From Flammeovirgaceae bacterium (GTDB lineage Bacteria > Bacteroidota > Bacteroidia > Cytophagales > Cyclobacteriaceae), in assembly GCA_022616575.1 (NCBI GenBank), contig JAKEEN010000299.1:1-13589 (forward strand): a stretch of 13,589 nt of DNA, given 5' to 3'. The notes under the pieces are model-generated. The model searched no databases and was not told the DNA's origin. It saw only the letters and a list, made by a program, of their open reading frames with translations. Position 1 is the first letter of the stretch, and every line of letters starts with the position of its first letter. Shown piece by piece: positions 1 to 6,532 of the stretch. Made by a program: the position numbers and the translations under genes.

Positions 1-89
1 AAACCAAAAAGACTGATTCCAAACACCAGGACCACAACTGTTAGCATGATGTAGCCCGACATGGGTGAAAATTTTTTCTCGTTGTTCAT
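1..89 (-). CDS. SPFH/band 7 family protein, N-terminal fragment
   Basis: Only the first 29 codons are inside the window; the gene continues past the left edge. The ATG is the complement of 87-89. The visible peptide begins MNNEKKFSPMSGYIML and runs into a hydrophobic stretch (residues 13-28, TVVVLVFGISLFG), i.e. a short charged N-terminus followed by a membrane anchor. The 'SGY-hydrophobic' opening is typical of SPFH (stomatin/prohibitin/flotillin/HflK) membrane proteins of Bacteroidota, which form membrane-bound oligomeric scaffolds. The SPFH domain itself is outside the window, so the family call rests on the N-terminus alone. It is divergent from the sigma-factor gene and starts 5 bp from a 26-bp palindrome. 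Confidence 0.5.
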   Translation of the reverse strand, partial: MNNEKKFSPMSGYIMLTVVVLVFGISLFG

Positions 90-94
90 AACTG

Positions 95-120
95 ATATTA
101 ATTTGATATCATATTAATAT
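95..120. promoter_or_regulatory. 26-bp near-perfect palindrome in a divergent promoter region
   Basis: Arms ATATTAATTT (95-104) and ATATTAATAT (111-120) flank the self-complementary centre GATATC (105-110). Only one arm position breaks the symmetry. It lies between the SPFH gene (start at 89, minus) and the sigma-factor gene (start at 200, plus), just 5 bp upstream of the SPFH start codon. A symmetric AT-rich site here could be an operator for a dimeric regulator, or part of the promoter of either gene. No regulator can be named. A smaller inverted repeat, CCTTT-CAG-AAAGG, follows at 128-140. Such palindromes can arise by chance in AT-rich spacers. Confidence 0.4.
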
Positions 121-199
121 ACGTGTTCCTTTCAGAAAGGGTTGCCATACAGGTGTAATTTTTCTTTCTTACTATCGACTTATCCAATACATTAAGCCG

Positions 200-685
200 G
201 TGGCAGGATCAGAAAAGGAATTTACGCAGTTAATCAATCAGCATCAGGGCCTTATTCACAAGGTATGCCTGATGTATGAAATGGATCGTGATGCGCGTAG
301 TGATCTGTTTCAGGAGATTGTGCTTCAGCTTTGGAAATCATTCCACACGTTTCGGGGTGAAGCGAAGATCACCACCTGGATGTATAGAATTGCTTTAAAC
401 ACAGCCATCTCGGGTTTGAGAAAGCGAAAGAAACTCGTACCCACAGATGGCCTGGAGGACAGACACTTTAATATCTCTGAAAATAACGATGACATCTCAG
501 AAGAGAATTTTGCCAAGCTCCAGTTTGCTATTCAACAACTTAACGAAGTAGATCGCGGTTTGATTATGATGGCACTGGATGAAATCCCCTACGAAGAAAT
601 AGCCGAGGTGATAGGCATTACGCAAAATAATGTACGCGTACGTATGAACCGCATTCGTGAAAAACTAAAAAAACTGATGGTATGA
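200..685 (+). CDS. ECF-type RNA polymerase sigma factor (sigma-70 family)
   Basis: 161 residues, the normal size for a group 4 (ECF) sigma factor. Residues about 8-75 match sigma region 2, including the core-binding/-10 recognition helix with DLFQEIVLQLWKSF (35-48) and the TTWMYRIALNTAI segment (58-70). Residues about 105-157 match region 4, with the helix-turn-helix IPYEEIAEVIGITQNNVRVRM. A charged linker (78-104) joins the two. The start is GTG at 200; no in-frame ATG gives a complete region 2 and no Shine-Dalgarno is visible, as is common in Bacteroidota. The stop overlaps the next start by 4 bp (ATGA, 682-685), so the two proteins are probably made in matched amounts. This supports a sigma/anti-sigma pair. 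The promoters it recognises are unknown. Confidence 0.9.
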   Translation: MAGSEKEFTQLINQHQGLIHKVCLMYEMDRDARSDLFQEIVLQLWKSFHTFRGEAKITTWMYRIALNTAISGLRKRKKLVPTDGLEDRHFNISENNDDISEENFAKLQFAIQQLNEVDRGLIMMALDEIPYEEIAEVIGITQNNVRVRMNRIREKLKKLMV

Positions 686-1296
686 AGGAGTTGGATGACC
701 TGAAATCAATTTGGAAACAAAAGCAGCCATCATTTGAAACGAAAGATGCTGATCAAATTGCGTCCATGTTAAAGACCAAAAGCACTTCTATTGTGAGCAG
801 GCTCAAAAAAAATGTCTGGTTTGAGCTCATCTTCACCCTGGTTGCCACGGTCGTTATTTTTGCTTATTCGCTTACGTTGCCTGACGGGTCGTTAAAATGG
901 ATTTTTATTTTCCTGATGATCTTATTTGTTGCTTACATTTTTTATTACGTCAAAAAGTTGACGGTACTTCAGCAGTTCGATTCATCACAAGGGAATCTAA
1001 AAGAAACTATTCAACTCCTTGTGCATAACTTAAGCGTGTATTTAAAATTCTACAGGCGAAGTTATTCCTTGCTATATCCGATCGGTTTCATCATGGTTTT
1101 TATTCTGGGCATTATTGAACGCGGGCTTGATAACTACCTCCATGCACTTATGCAACCCAGGGTATTGCTGGCCGTAATCGTGGTCTTGGTCATCTCTCTT
1201 TTTTGCGCTACCTGGCTTACGAACTGGTACCTTAAAAAATTATATGGCAATCACTTAGATAAACTCAGGGAAATACTTCGTGATTTGGAATCATAA
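682..1296 (+). CDS. Four-helix membrane protein, candidate anti-sigma factor
   Basis: 204 residues. A cytoplasmic, charged N-terminal segment (1-43, beginning MKELDDLKSIWKQKQ) is followed by hydrophobic helices at about 46-64, 72-90, 128-146 and 161-179, and a short charged tail. The N-terminal 'LDDLKxIWKxQ' opening is common in small membrane proteins encoded directly after sigma factors in Bacteroidota. By position and topology, the N-terminus would bind and hold the sigma factor at the inner membrane. No zinc-binding ZAS motif (HxxxCxxC) is present, so if it is an anti-sigma factor it is of the non-canonical, family-poor kind. The role is inferred from the 4-bp overlap with the sigma gene, not from a recognised domain. 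Confidence 0.7.
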   Translation: MKELDDLKSIWKQKQPSFETKDADQIASMLKTKSTSIVSRLKKNVWFELIFTLVATVVIFAYSLTLPDGSLKWIFIFLMILFVAYIFYYVKKLTVLQQFDSSQGNLKETIQLLVHNLSVYLKFYRRSYSLLYPIGFIMVFILGIIERGLDNYLHALMQPRVLLAVIVVLVISLFCATWLTNWYLKKLYGNHLDKLREILRDLES

Positions 1297-1335
1297 ATTC
1301 GAAGATTGAAGATTTTAAAAAAAATAATCTTACCC

Positions 1336-2217
1336 GTGAAACGCTTTATCGTATTTTTTACCCTTGTCATTTCAGTTTCAGCAATTTGCCAGCCCAAAAA
1401 AGTTGTCCTCGAGAATTCCTTGTTTTGGGAAGTAAGTGGAAAAGATCTTCAACAGCCTACCTACCTCTTCGGCACATTTCACTTACTGGGTAATTCATTT
1501 GTGGATAGCCTGGGTAACGTGAGTAATAAATTTCGTTCGTCTAAAATTATGGTGAGTGAAATGCTGATTGACAGTGGTATGATGATGAAAGTGATGGCGG
1601 CATCTCAATTAAAAGGCACAACCCTCGACAAACTTTTAACAGCTGAAGATTATCAACATACCGCCTTGTGGTTAAAAGAGTTGAGTGGGTATGATTTGAA
1701 AATGTTTAACACCATGAATCCCATTACCGTACAAGTCTTTATCATGACCATGCTTCAGCAGCAAAAATACCCGATACCGAATCAACAGCCCATGGATTTA
1801 TATTTTCAACAAACTGCCAGGAAGGCAGGCAAAAAAATAGTAGGACTGGAAAGCATTGATGTACAAATAAACGCCTTGTATGGACAATTTACCCCACAAC
1901 GGCAGGCAGAACTGTTAACAGAATTTGTAAAGAATAAAGATAAGGCTGTACAGGAAATGGAAGCGATGAATGTGCACTATCGAAAAGCTAATTGGCCAAA
2001 ACTCGAAGAAATGATGACCACACAGGGGTACAAGGAAAGTGAAACCAAAATTTTTCTTGATGACAGAAATCTCAACTGGGTTGATCAACTGCCGGCCATT
2101 ATGAAAGAAGGCCCGGCCTTTGTGGCTGTAGGCGCCCTTCACCTGACAGGTGAAACGGGGCTTGTGAATCAGTTAAGAAAATTAGGTTATAAAGTTATGC
2201 CCATACCCCTTAATTGA
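1336..2217 (+). CDS. TraB/GumN family exported protein
   Basis: 293 residues from GTG at 1336. This start gives a compact signal peptide (MKRFIVFFTLVISVSA, then ICQPKK). A TTG at 1306 would add ten residues (KILKKIILP...) and cannot be excluded. The mature part shows the hallmarks of the TraB/GumN (Tiki-like) fold: an N-terminal YLFGTFHLL with G46 and H49, and a C-terminal FVAVGALHLTGE with G266 and H269, followed by the usual LxxLGYKV ending. These paired GxxH motifs are the proposed metal-binding/catalytic residues; Tiki relatives are metalloproteases, but bacterial members are mostly uncharacterised. A periplasmic or envelope location is likely. It begins about 40 bp after the membrane protein gene with no clear terminator between them, so it may be co-transcribed with the sigma pair. 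Confidence 0.85.
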   Translation: MKRFIVFFTLVISVSAICQPKKVVLENSLFWEVSGKDLQQPTYLFGTFHLLGNSFVDSLGNVSNKFRSSKIMVSEMLIDSGMMMKVMAASQLKGTTLDKLLTAEDYQHTALWLKELSGYDLKMFNTMNPITVQVFIMTMLQQQKYPIPNQQPMDLYFQQTARKAGKKIVGLESIDVQINALYGQFTPQRQAELLTEFVKNKDKAVQEMEAMNVHYRKANWPKLEEMMTTQGYKESETKIFLDDRNLNWVDQLPAIMKEGPAFVAVGALHLTGETGLVNQLRKLGYKVMPIPLN

Positions 2218-2223
2218 ATTTCT

Positions 2224-2254
2224 ATTCGCCCCAGATTGTTTACTATTCGCCACA
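2224..2254 (+). promoter_or_regulatory. Paired direct repeats, candidate LytTR binding sites (self)
   Basis: ATTCGCCCCA (2224-2233) is repeated as ATTCGCCACA (2245-2254), exactly 21 bp or two helical turns apart. The shared core extends leftward as CTATTCGCC in both copies. LytTR-domain regulators are known to bind about 9-bp direct repeats separated by about 12 bp, so the geometry fits. The same element recurs three times downstream of the LytTR gene (3274-3323). A TTGACT at 2265-2270 lies just after the second copy and could be a -33/-35 element; no good -7 element is obvious. Confidence 0.6.
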
Positions 2255-2319
2255 CAGAAGGTTATTGACTCAACTTTTTTCTGAAGTTTAGGTATTAGTC
2301 TTATAGCCATTGTTTTTAC

Positions 2320-3270
2320 ATGAAAGAGGAACTCACACACAAAATGCCCGTTCAATTGCATATGAGCTTGGGCGATCACCTGAAATCACCATTTCCCTTT
2401 TATTTAAATGACGACCGAAAGAATATTTTGCTGATTTCAGCGATCAGCCTTTTTGTGGTTTTCTTCATGGCCGTTTACAAGCCTTTTCGTGGCGGATTAA
2501 TCCCGCTGGAATTCTGGCACATCCTCACCTTCGGCACGATCACATTTCTGGCTCTCTTTATTAATATTTTGATTTTGCCAAAACTGTTTCCCGTCACATT
2601 CGATCCGGTACATTGGAATGTTAGAAAATACATCCTGATCACTGTTTGGAACTGCGTTTTTATCGGAATCCTGTCAACAATTTTTGATAGCTTTATATGT
2701 GCTTGCCCTGAACTAACTCTTTGGCAGATTTTTGTTCATGCCAATTCACAGGTTTTTTTAATCGGGATTTTCCCGGTCACCATTTCAACGCTGTTTTTAA
2801 GGAACAATATGCTTCAAGAAAACCTGGCCAGCGCTATTCAGGCCAATCGTGAATTGGAGAGAATACAGTCATTGAAAAAGGAAATTCCTGCCCAAAATGG
2901 AAATACATCTCCATTAACGCTATTCTCAGAAACTAGCGAAACACTCAGCATAAGTCTGCCCGATCTGCTTTTCGTTGAAGCGGATGATAATTACTCAACT
3001 ATTTTCTGGAAGCAAAAAGAAGGAATTCAAAAAAAATTACTGAGGGCTAATCTTAAAAATATTGAAAGCCAGATAGATAACTCATTTACCCTGCGTTGTC
3101 ACCGCTCTTATTTAGTAAACATCAACGCCATTGAAAACATAACGGGTAATACGAACGGGTATAAGCTAAAAATTAAGGAAACGGATTTTTCGATACCTGT
3201 CTCACGTCAAAAGGGAAAAGAGGTGATTGAAAAAATACAGCAGGTGCGAAGTGTAATGGAGTTGTATTGA
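2320..3270 (+). CDS. Membrane-anchored LytTR-domain transcription regulator
   Basis: 316 residues. Hydrophobic helices lie at about 34-52, 67-88, 102-122 and 140-160, then a polar, helix-prone linker (165-190), then a C-terminal LytTR DNA-binding domain (about 205-305). Diagnostic LytTR residues are visible: LLFVEADDNYSTIFW, LRANLKNIESQI, FTLRCHRSYLVNINAIENI and the terminal SIPVSRQKGKEV. There is no receiver domain, so this is not a classical two-component response regulator; the membrane region may sense the signal directly and the protein would act on DNA from the membrane. The first ATG (2320) is used; ATGs at codons 9 and 15 also precede the conserved PFPFYLNDDRKN segment. The phased repeats on both sides of the gene suggest autoregulation and control of the next gene. 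Confidence 0.9.
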   Translation: MKEELTHKMPVQLHMSLGDHLKSPFPFYLNDDRKNILLISAISLFVVFFMAVYKPFRGGLIPLEFWHILTFGTITFLALFINILILPKLFPVTFDPVHWNVRKYILITVWNCVFIGILSTIFDSFICACPELTLWQIFVHANSQVFLIGIFPVTISTLFLRNNMLQENLASAIQANRELERIQSLKKEIPAQNGNTSPLTLFSETSETLSISLPDLLFVEADDNYSTIFWKQKEGIQKKLLRANLKNIESQIDNSFTLRCHRSYLVNINAIENITGNTNGYKLKIKETDFSIPVSRQKGKEVIEKIQQVRSVMELY

Positions 3271-3273
3271 TTC

Positions 3274-3323
3274 ATTCACCCCAAACCATAGAAAGTCACC
3301 CCGCAGTTTTTTCAATCGCCCCA
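3274..3323 (+). promoter_or_regulatory. Three phased direct repeats, candidate LytTR binding sites (target gene)
   Basis: ATTCACCCCA (3274-3283), AGTCACCCCG (3294-3303) and AATCGCCCCA (3314-3323) occur at an exact 20-bp period, placing them on one face of the helix. They match the two copies upstream of the LytTR gene; the joint consensus is about AWTCRCCCCA. They begin 3 bp after the LytTR stop codon and end 89 bp before the small secreted protein gene, the expected position for an activator site. The promoter itself is not clear; CGACTTTG at 3361-3368 is a poor TAnnTTTG match. Confidence 0.6.
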
Positions 3324-3331
3324 AAAAACTG
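3304..3331. repeat. 9-bp inverted repeat enclosing the third direct repeat
   Basis: CAGTTTTTT (3304-3312) and AAAAAACTG (3323-3331) are perfect inverted repeats around a 10-base loop CAATCGCCCC that holds nearly all of the last AWTCRCCCCA copy. No T-tract follows the 3' arm on either strand, so it does not look like an intrinsic terminator for the LytTR gene. It may form a structure or bendable A/T flanks around the putative binding site. Confidence 0.4.
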
Positions 3332-3412
3332 ACTGCCGACCTCAAATCATCAAACCAGCCCGACTTTGTAGTTTCTTCCGCGTTATGATGTACTAACAAA
3401 ACTCATATCGCC

Positions 3413-3814
3413 ATGAAAAAAAATACATTCCTCCTGGTTTTTGCATTTGTCTCAAGCCTGGTTTTTGCGCAAGAAGCCCCCCGCAAAGAATTTACGATTT
3501 CGCTTTCTGATAAAACAATAGAGCTTGATAAAGGCCAGACTAAGTCTGTAACAGTTACCCTTAATCGATCCAAAAGTTTCCAAAAATCAAAAGCGACCCT
3601 TGGCCTTGCTTCGCGTTTACCCGAAGGCATTACTGTTACCTTTGAACCTGCCGTAGGTATTTTCGAAAACAGCGTAGCTTTAATAAAAGTAAACGATAAG
3701 GTTAATTACGGGACTTATAAGATTGTTTTGAATGGTACTCTTCAAAATAAAACCAAGGGAACAATTCTAACACTCGATATTAAGGAGAATAAGAATTTGG
3801 TTTCTGTGAATTAA
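3413..3814 (+). CDS. Small secreted beta-rich (Ig-like) protein
   Basis: 133 residues. A clear Sec signal peptide, MKKNTFLLVFAFVSSLVFA, with cleavage before QEAPRK, leaves a mature protein of about 114 residues. The rest is dominated by alternating beta-strand patterns (FTISLSDKTIELDKGQTKSVTVTLNRS, LPEGITVTFEP, YGTYKIVLNGTLQNKTKGTILTLDI). The strand order and 'LPEGITVTF...YGTYKIVLNGT' phrasing resemble bacterial Ig-like/NEW3-type beta-sandwich domains, but no specific family can be assigned. There are no cysteines in the mature part, no lipobox and no C-terminal sorting domain, so it is probably a free periplasmic or secreted protein. It is preceded by three LytTR-type repeats and followed by a strong terminator, so it looks like a single-gene target of the adjacent regulator. 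Confidence 0.8.
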   Translation: MKKNTFLLVFAFVSSLVFAQEAPRKEFTISLSDKTIELDKGQTKSVTVTLNRSKSFQKSKATLGLASRLPEGITVTFEPAVGIFENSVALIKVNDKVNYGTYKIVLNGTLQNKTKGTILTLDIKENKNLVSVN

Positions 3815-3823
3815 CATCACTAC

Positions 3824-3851
3824 CCCTCTCCTTCCTACCGGAGAGGGTTTT
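3824..3851 (+). terminator. Rho-independent terminator
   Basis: A perfect 8-bp GC-rich stem, CCCTCTCC (3824-3831) with GGAGAGGG (3840-3847), closes an 8-base loop and is followed by TTTTACTTT. It sits 10 bp after the small secreted protein gene and so ends its transcript. It also lies at the convergent junction with the minus-strand operon, but there is no T-tract on the minus side, so it should act mainly on the plus strand. Confidence 0.85.
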
Positions 3852-3854
3852 ACT

Positions 3855-5081
3855 TTAGAAGAGCCTGTTACTTGTGACACAACCAGCTAACTCTTTGTAA
3901 ACCGAAATGATTCTTTCTTTTGTTGGATTAATTCCCACAGCACTTACAATTCTTTCAGATAAATTTCCTTTGGTAAGAATTATTTTAAGAGCTGTCTTAT
4001 GCTGATCAGGTATCTTTAAATTTATTTTATCAAAATTAAATTGCCATAACTCACCTGCTGTTGTCACTGAACTGTGAAAGCCAAAAATTTTTAAGTAATC
4101 TGAATTTCTTATCGAAGCGTTTCTGCCATTGATGGTTAGGTCATCAAGAATAGCGGAAAGGGGTTGATCGTTCCATTTCATTTGATCTTCAAGGCTTATA
4201 AATTCTTCATTTACCAATGTTTTAATTGTTTCAATAACCAAGGTGGTAATTGCTAAATCCGCTGCGGGGCATTCCTGCACATCCATCAACCTTATTTCAA
4301 TCGAACCGCGATCAAAGCGGGCAATGGCCCCGCGAGAGTTAACCCAAATCGGATCCAGAATTTCATCTGTATCAAAAGGTTTAATATCTGATTGAATTTT
4401 TTCGTAAATAGTTTTTGCATAATCCTTTTCAGAAAAAACCGCTTCCGGAATTCCACTCCCAACGATAGAAGGAATTGAAGCTTGATTTTTCTTGTAATAA
4501 CTCAGCCGGGTGTCGGTAATACCCGAAACTTTTCCATCTATGATGGGTGAACTCGCACACAGGGCAGGAAGAATCGGCAATACCAATCGTATAGCGGCAT
4601 GAAGCTTTCTAAATTCTTCATCATCACAGAATGGCAAGTTAAGATGTGTGCTCTGCAAATTGGCCCAACCATGTCCGCGGCAATCAAAAATCTTATTGTA
4701 CACTTCGTAGACTTCATTGTTATCGTGAGGCCAAAGTCTCAGATCCGTATGAGGATCCATAATTGGATGTGCAGCGCCCGGCATAAGCATGGCGTTCCAT
4801 TTTTGCAGAATTGTATTAATCAACTGAACATTCTGGACGAAAGCTTTTTCAAGGGAAGGAAAATCACTTTCAGGCTTTGTCGATTTCAATTCAATGACAT
4901 GAAGTACTAATTCATTGCTCCATGTAACCAACCCGTTCTCAAAATCACTTTCATACGTACCTGCTTTCTCTTTGATTAATTCATCGGCAATTGGCATAAC
5001 GTCCAGGGTATCGCGATTAACAATCATGTACTCCAACTCCACTCCATAACGCTCAAAAATGTGAAGACGCCTCGATGTCAT
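3855..5081 (-). CDS. GCS2-type carboxylate-amine ligase (glutamate-cysteine ligase family)
   Basis: 408 residues. It belongs to the glutamine-synthetase-like GCS2 superfamily (relatives: plant/proteobacterial GshA, YbdK). Visible signature elements are the N-terminal GVELEYMIV with acidic metal-ligand candidates E15/E17; NELVLHVIELKS with E57 and E64; LQSTHLNLPF with H146; TDTRLSYY with R192; and FDRGSIEIRLMDVQECP. Such enzymes activate a carboxylate with ATP and join it to an amine. The substrate cannot be read from sequence, and the context argues against simple glutathione synthesis because it is coupled to an RLAN ATP-grasp ligase and a peptidase. The ATG overlaps the stop of the ATP-grasp gene by 4 bp (5078-5081). 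It is the last gene of the minus-strand operon. Confidence 0.85.
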   Translation of the reverse strand: MTSRRLHIFERYGVELEYMIVNRDTLDVMPIADELIKEKAGTYESDFENGLVTWSNELVLHVIELKSTKPESDFPSLEKAFVQNVQLINTILQKWNAMLMPGAAHPIMDPHTDLRLWPHDNNEVYEVYNKIFDCRGHGWANLQSTHLNLPFCDDEEFRKLHAAIRLVLPILPALCASSPIIDGKVSGITDTRLSYYKKNQASIPSIVGSGIPEAVFSEKDYAKTIYEKIQSDIKPFDTDEILDPIWVNSRGAIARFDRGSIEIRLMDVQECPAADLAITTLVIETIKTLVNEEFISLEDQMKWNDQPLSAILDDLTINGRNASIRNSDYLKIFGFHSSVTTAGELWQFNFDKINLKIPDQHKTALKIILTKGNLSERIVSAVGINPTKERIISVYKELAGCVTSNRLF

Positions 5082-6526
5082 TTATCCAATTTTATTTTGT
5101 TCAGAAATACTTCCATGATTATTGAGTAGAGTTTGTCTTTCAAAATTTTATCTTCTATTCCCGCATCAATATTCGGATTATCATTGATTTCAATCACGTA
5201 AAACTTTCCATCCTCTTCTTTCATATCAACTCCATAAAGTCCATTGCCAATTAAGGAAGTTGCTTTTAGCGCAGCCTTTAACAAACCTGAAGGCGCCTGA
5301 TCAACCGGGATTGACTCAACCTCACCTTCACGAGATGTTTCCTTCTTCGCACCCCAGTTTACAATCTGCCAGTGTTTGGTGGCCATAAAGTACTTACAAA
5401 CATAAATTACCTGGCTGTCAATCACACCAACACGCCAATCAAACGGAGTTGGAAGAAATTCCTGAGCGATTAATAAATCAGATTTTTCAAACATGCTGTC
5501 GCGCACCTTTTTAAATTCACCTAGATCATTAATCTTGTGAACACCCCTCGAAAAAGCACCATCGGGTTGCTTGAGAATAAAAGGAAATCCTATTTTCTTA
5601 GTGAGACGTTCACAGTTCTCTTCCGTAATGACAAATGATTTTGGAGTAGCTACTTTGTTTGCATTCAGTAACTCAAAAAGGTACACTTTATTTGTGCACT
5701 TTAAAATTGAAGCCGGATCATCAATCACTGCCAAGCCAAGAGATTCTGCTTTTTTTGCAAATCGGAAAGTATGATGATTAACATTGGTTGTCTCACGAAT
5801 AAAAAGCGCATCATACTGAATCAGCTGGTCAAAATCATTTTTGCCAATAAATTCGGTGTTGAAGCCGGCTTCCAATGCTGCTTTGTAAAATCGTTTTAAC
5901 GCGCGATCATCCGAGGGTGGATTTTTATCATCAGGGTTAATCAGAATAGCGAGGTCGTATTTTTTCTTATCGTACTTATAATCCCGTTTCCGTTGCAAAT
6001 AGTTTTCGATTGAGCTGACTAATTGCGGCTTATCCACTTCCGGAACTTCGCTTAAGCTGATGGGTTTTAAACTGGTAAGGACCCATTTATTCTTTTTAGA
6101 AAAAACTGCCCGAAGTGATGGCGCTTGCACCAATTGAAAAAGCTGCAGCGCAAGTTTGTTCAGGTTTTCAGACTTAGCTGTTCCGAAATAAATATTGAAC
6201 TCAACGCGGTCGTAGGGCTCTACTTTAAAAGTAGTTTGAATTAACGCATCAAAGTCAAGGGAGTCCTCACGCAAGATGGAAGGGAATCGTAAATTCTGAA
6301 TAGTAGAAACACCCGGTAAGACTTTATGACCACGCGCTTCTGCCAACAACGAAACATAGTACCCTTCACTTTGATATTGATAGGAGCGGCAGAGATTTAA
6401 TACTTTAAGGTTTTTGATAGTTTGATACGTGTTGTTCGTTATATAATCATCGGGCGAGATTACCTCCACGTCTTCCAGGCTAAACTTCCAGGTCTCAGGT
6501 TTCTCAACTACAATGAGTTTCGGCAT
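5078..6526 (-). CDS. RimK-type ATP-grasp ligase with RLAN N-terminal domain
   Basis: 482 residues, longer than RimK or GshB (about 300) because of an N-terminal RLAN-type domain. This domain opens at residue 41 (KVLNLCRSYQYQSEGYYVSL, then LAEARGHKVLPG) and reaches about 180. A pre-ATP-grasp region (190-275) follows, then the ATP-grasp fold (280-470). Active-site features seen are FPFILKQPDGAFSRGV with K319 and a phosphate-binding loop; AQEFLPTPFDWRVGVID with R365; and the metal-binding end FYVIEINDNPNID with E446, N448 and N450. ATP-grasp enzymes of this group form amide bonds by way of an acyl-phosphate. RLAN proteins have been predicted from comparative genomics to make small peptides or peptide tags. 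The partner GCS2 gene overlaps by 4 bp, so the two ligases are probably made together. Confidence 0.9.
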   Translation of the reverse strand: MPKLIVVEKPETWKFSLEDVEVISPDDYITNNTYQTIKNLKVLNLCRSYQYQSEGYYVSLLAEARGHKVLPGVSTIQNLRFPSILREDSLDFDALIQTTFKVEPYDRVEFNIYFGTAKSENLNKLALQLFQLVQAPSLRAVFSKKNKWVLTSLKPISLSEVPEVDKPQLVSSIENYLQRKRDYKYDKKKYDLAILINPDDKNPPSDDRALKRFYKAALEAGFNTEFIGKNDFDQLIQYDALFIRETTNVNHHTFRFAKKAESLGLAVIDDPASILKCTNKVYLFELLNANKVATPKSFVITEENCERLTKKIGFPFILKQPDGAFSRGVHKINDLGEFKKVRDSMFEKSDLLIAQEFLPTPFDWRVGVIDSQVIYVCKYFMATKHWQIVNWGAKKETSREGEVESIPVDQAPSGLLKAALKATSLIGNGLYGVDMKEEDGKFYVIEINDNPNIDAGIEDKILKDKLYSIIMEVFLNKIKLDK

Positions 6527-6532
6527 GACTTG

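Noticed and set aside
1336..1393. Possible lipoprotein signal in the TraB/GumN protein (cysteine after the hydrophobic stretch, SAIC)
   Set aside because: The residue before the cysteine is isoleucine, which does not fit a lipobox; cleavage after VSA by signal peptidase I is more likely.
4599..4910. Open frame of 103 codons on the plus strand inside the GCS2 gene
   Set aside because: Antisense to conserved GCS2 motifs, with no recognisable features; a shadow of the real gene.
3855..6526. GCS2 plus ATP-grasp as a plain glutathione (gshA/gshB) operon
   Set aside because: The ATP-grasp protein carries an extra RLAN-type domain of about 140 residues and the operon includes a peptidase and a DUF155 protein, which are not part of glutathione synthesis.
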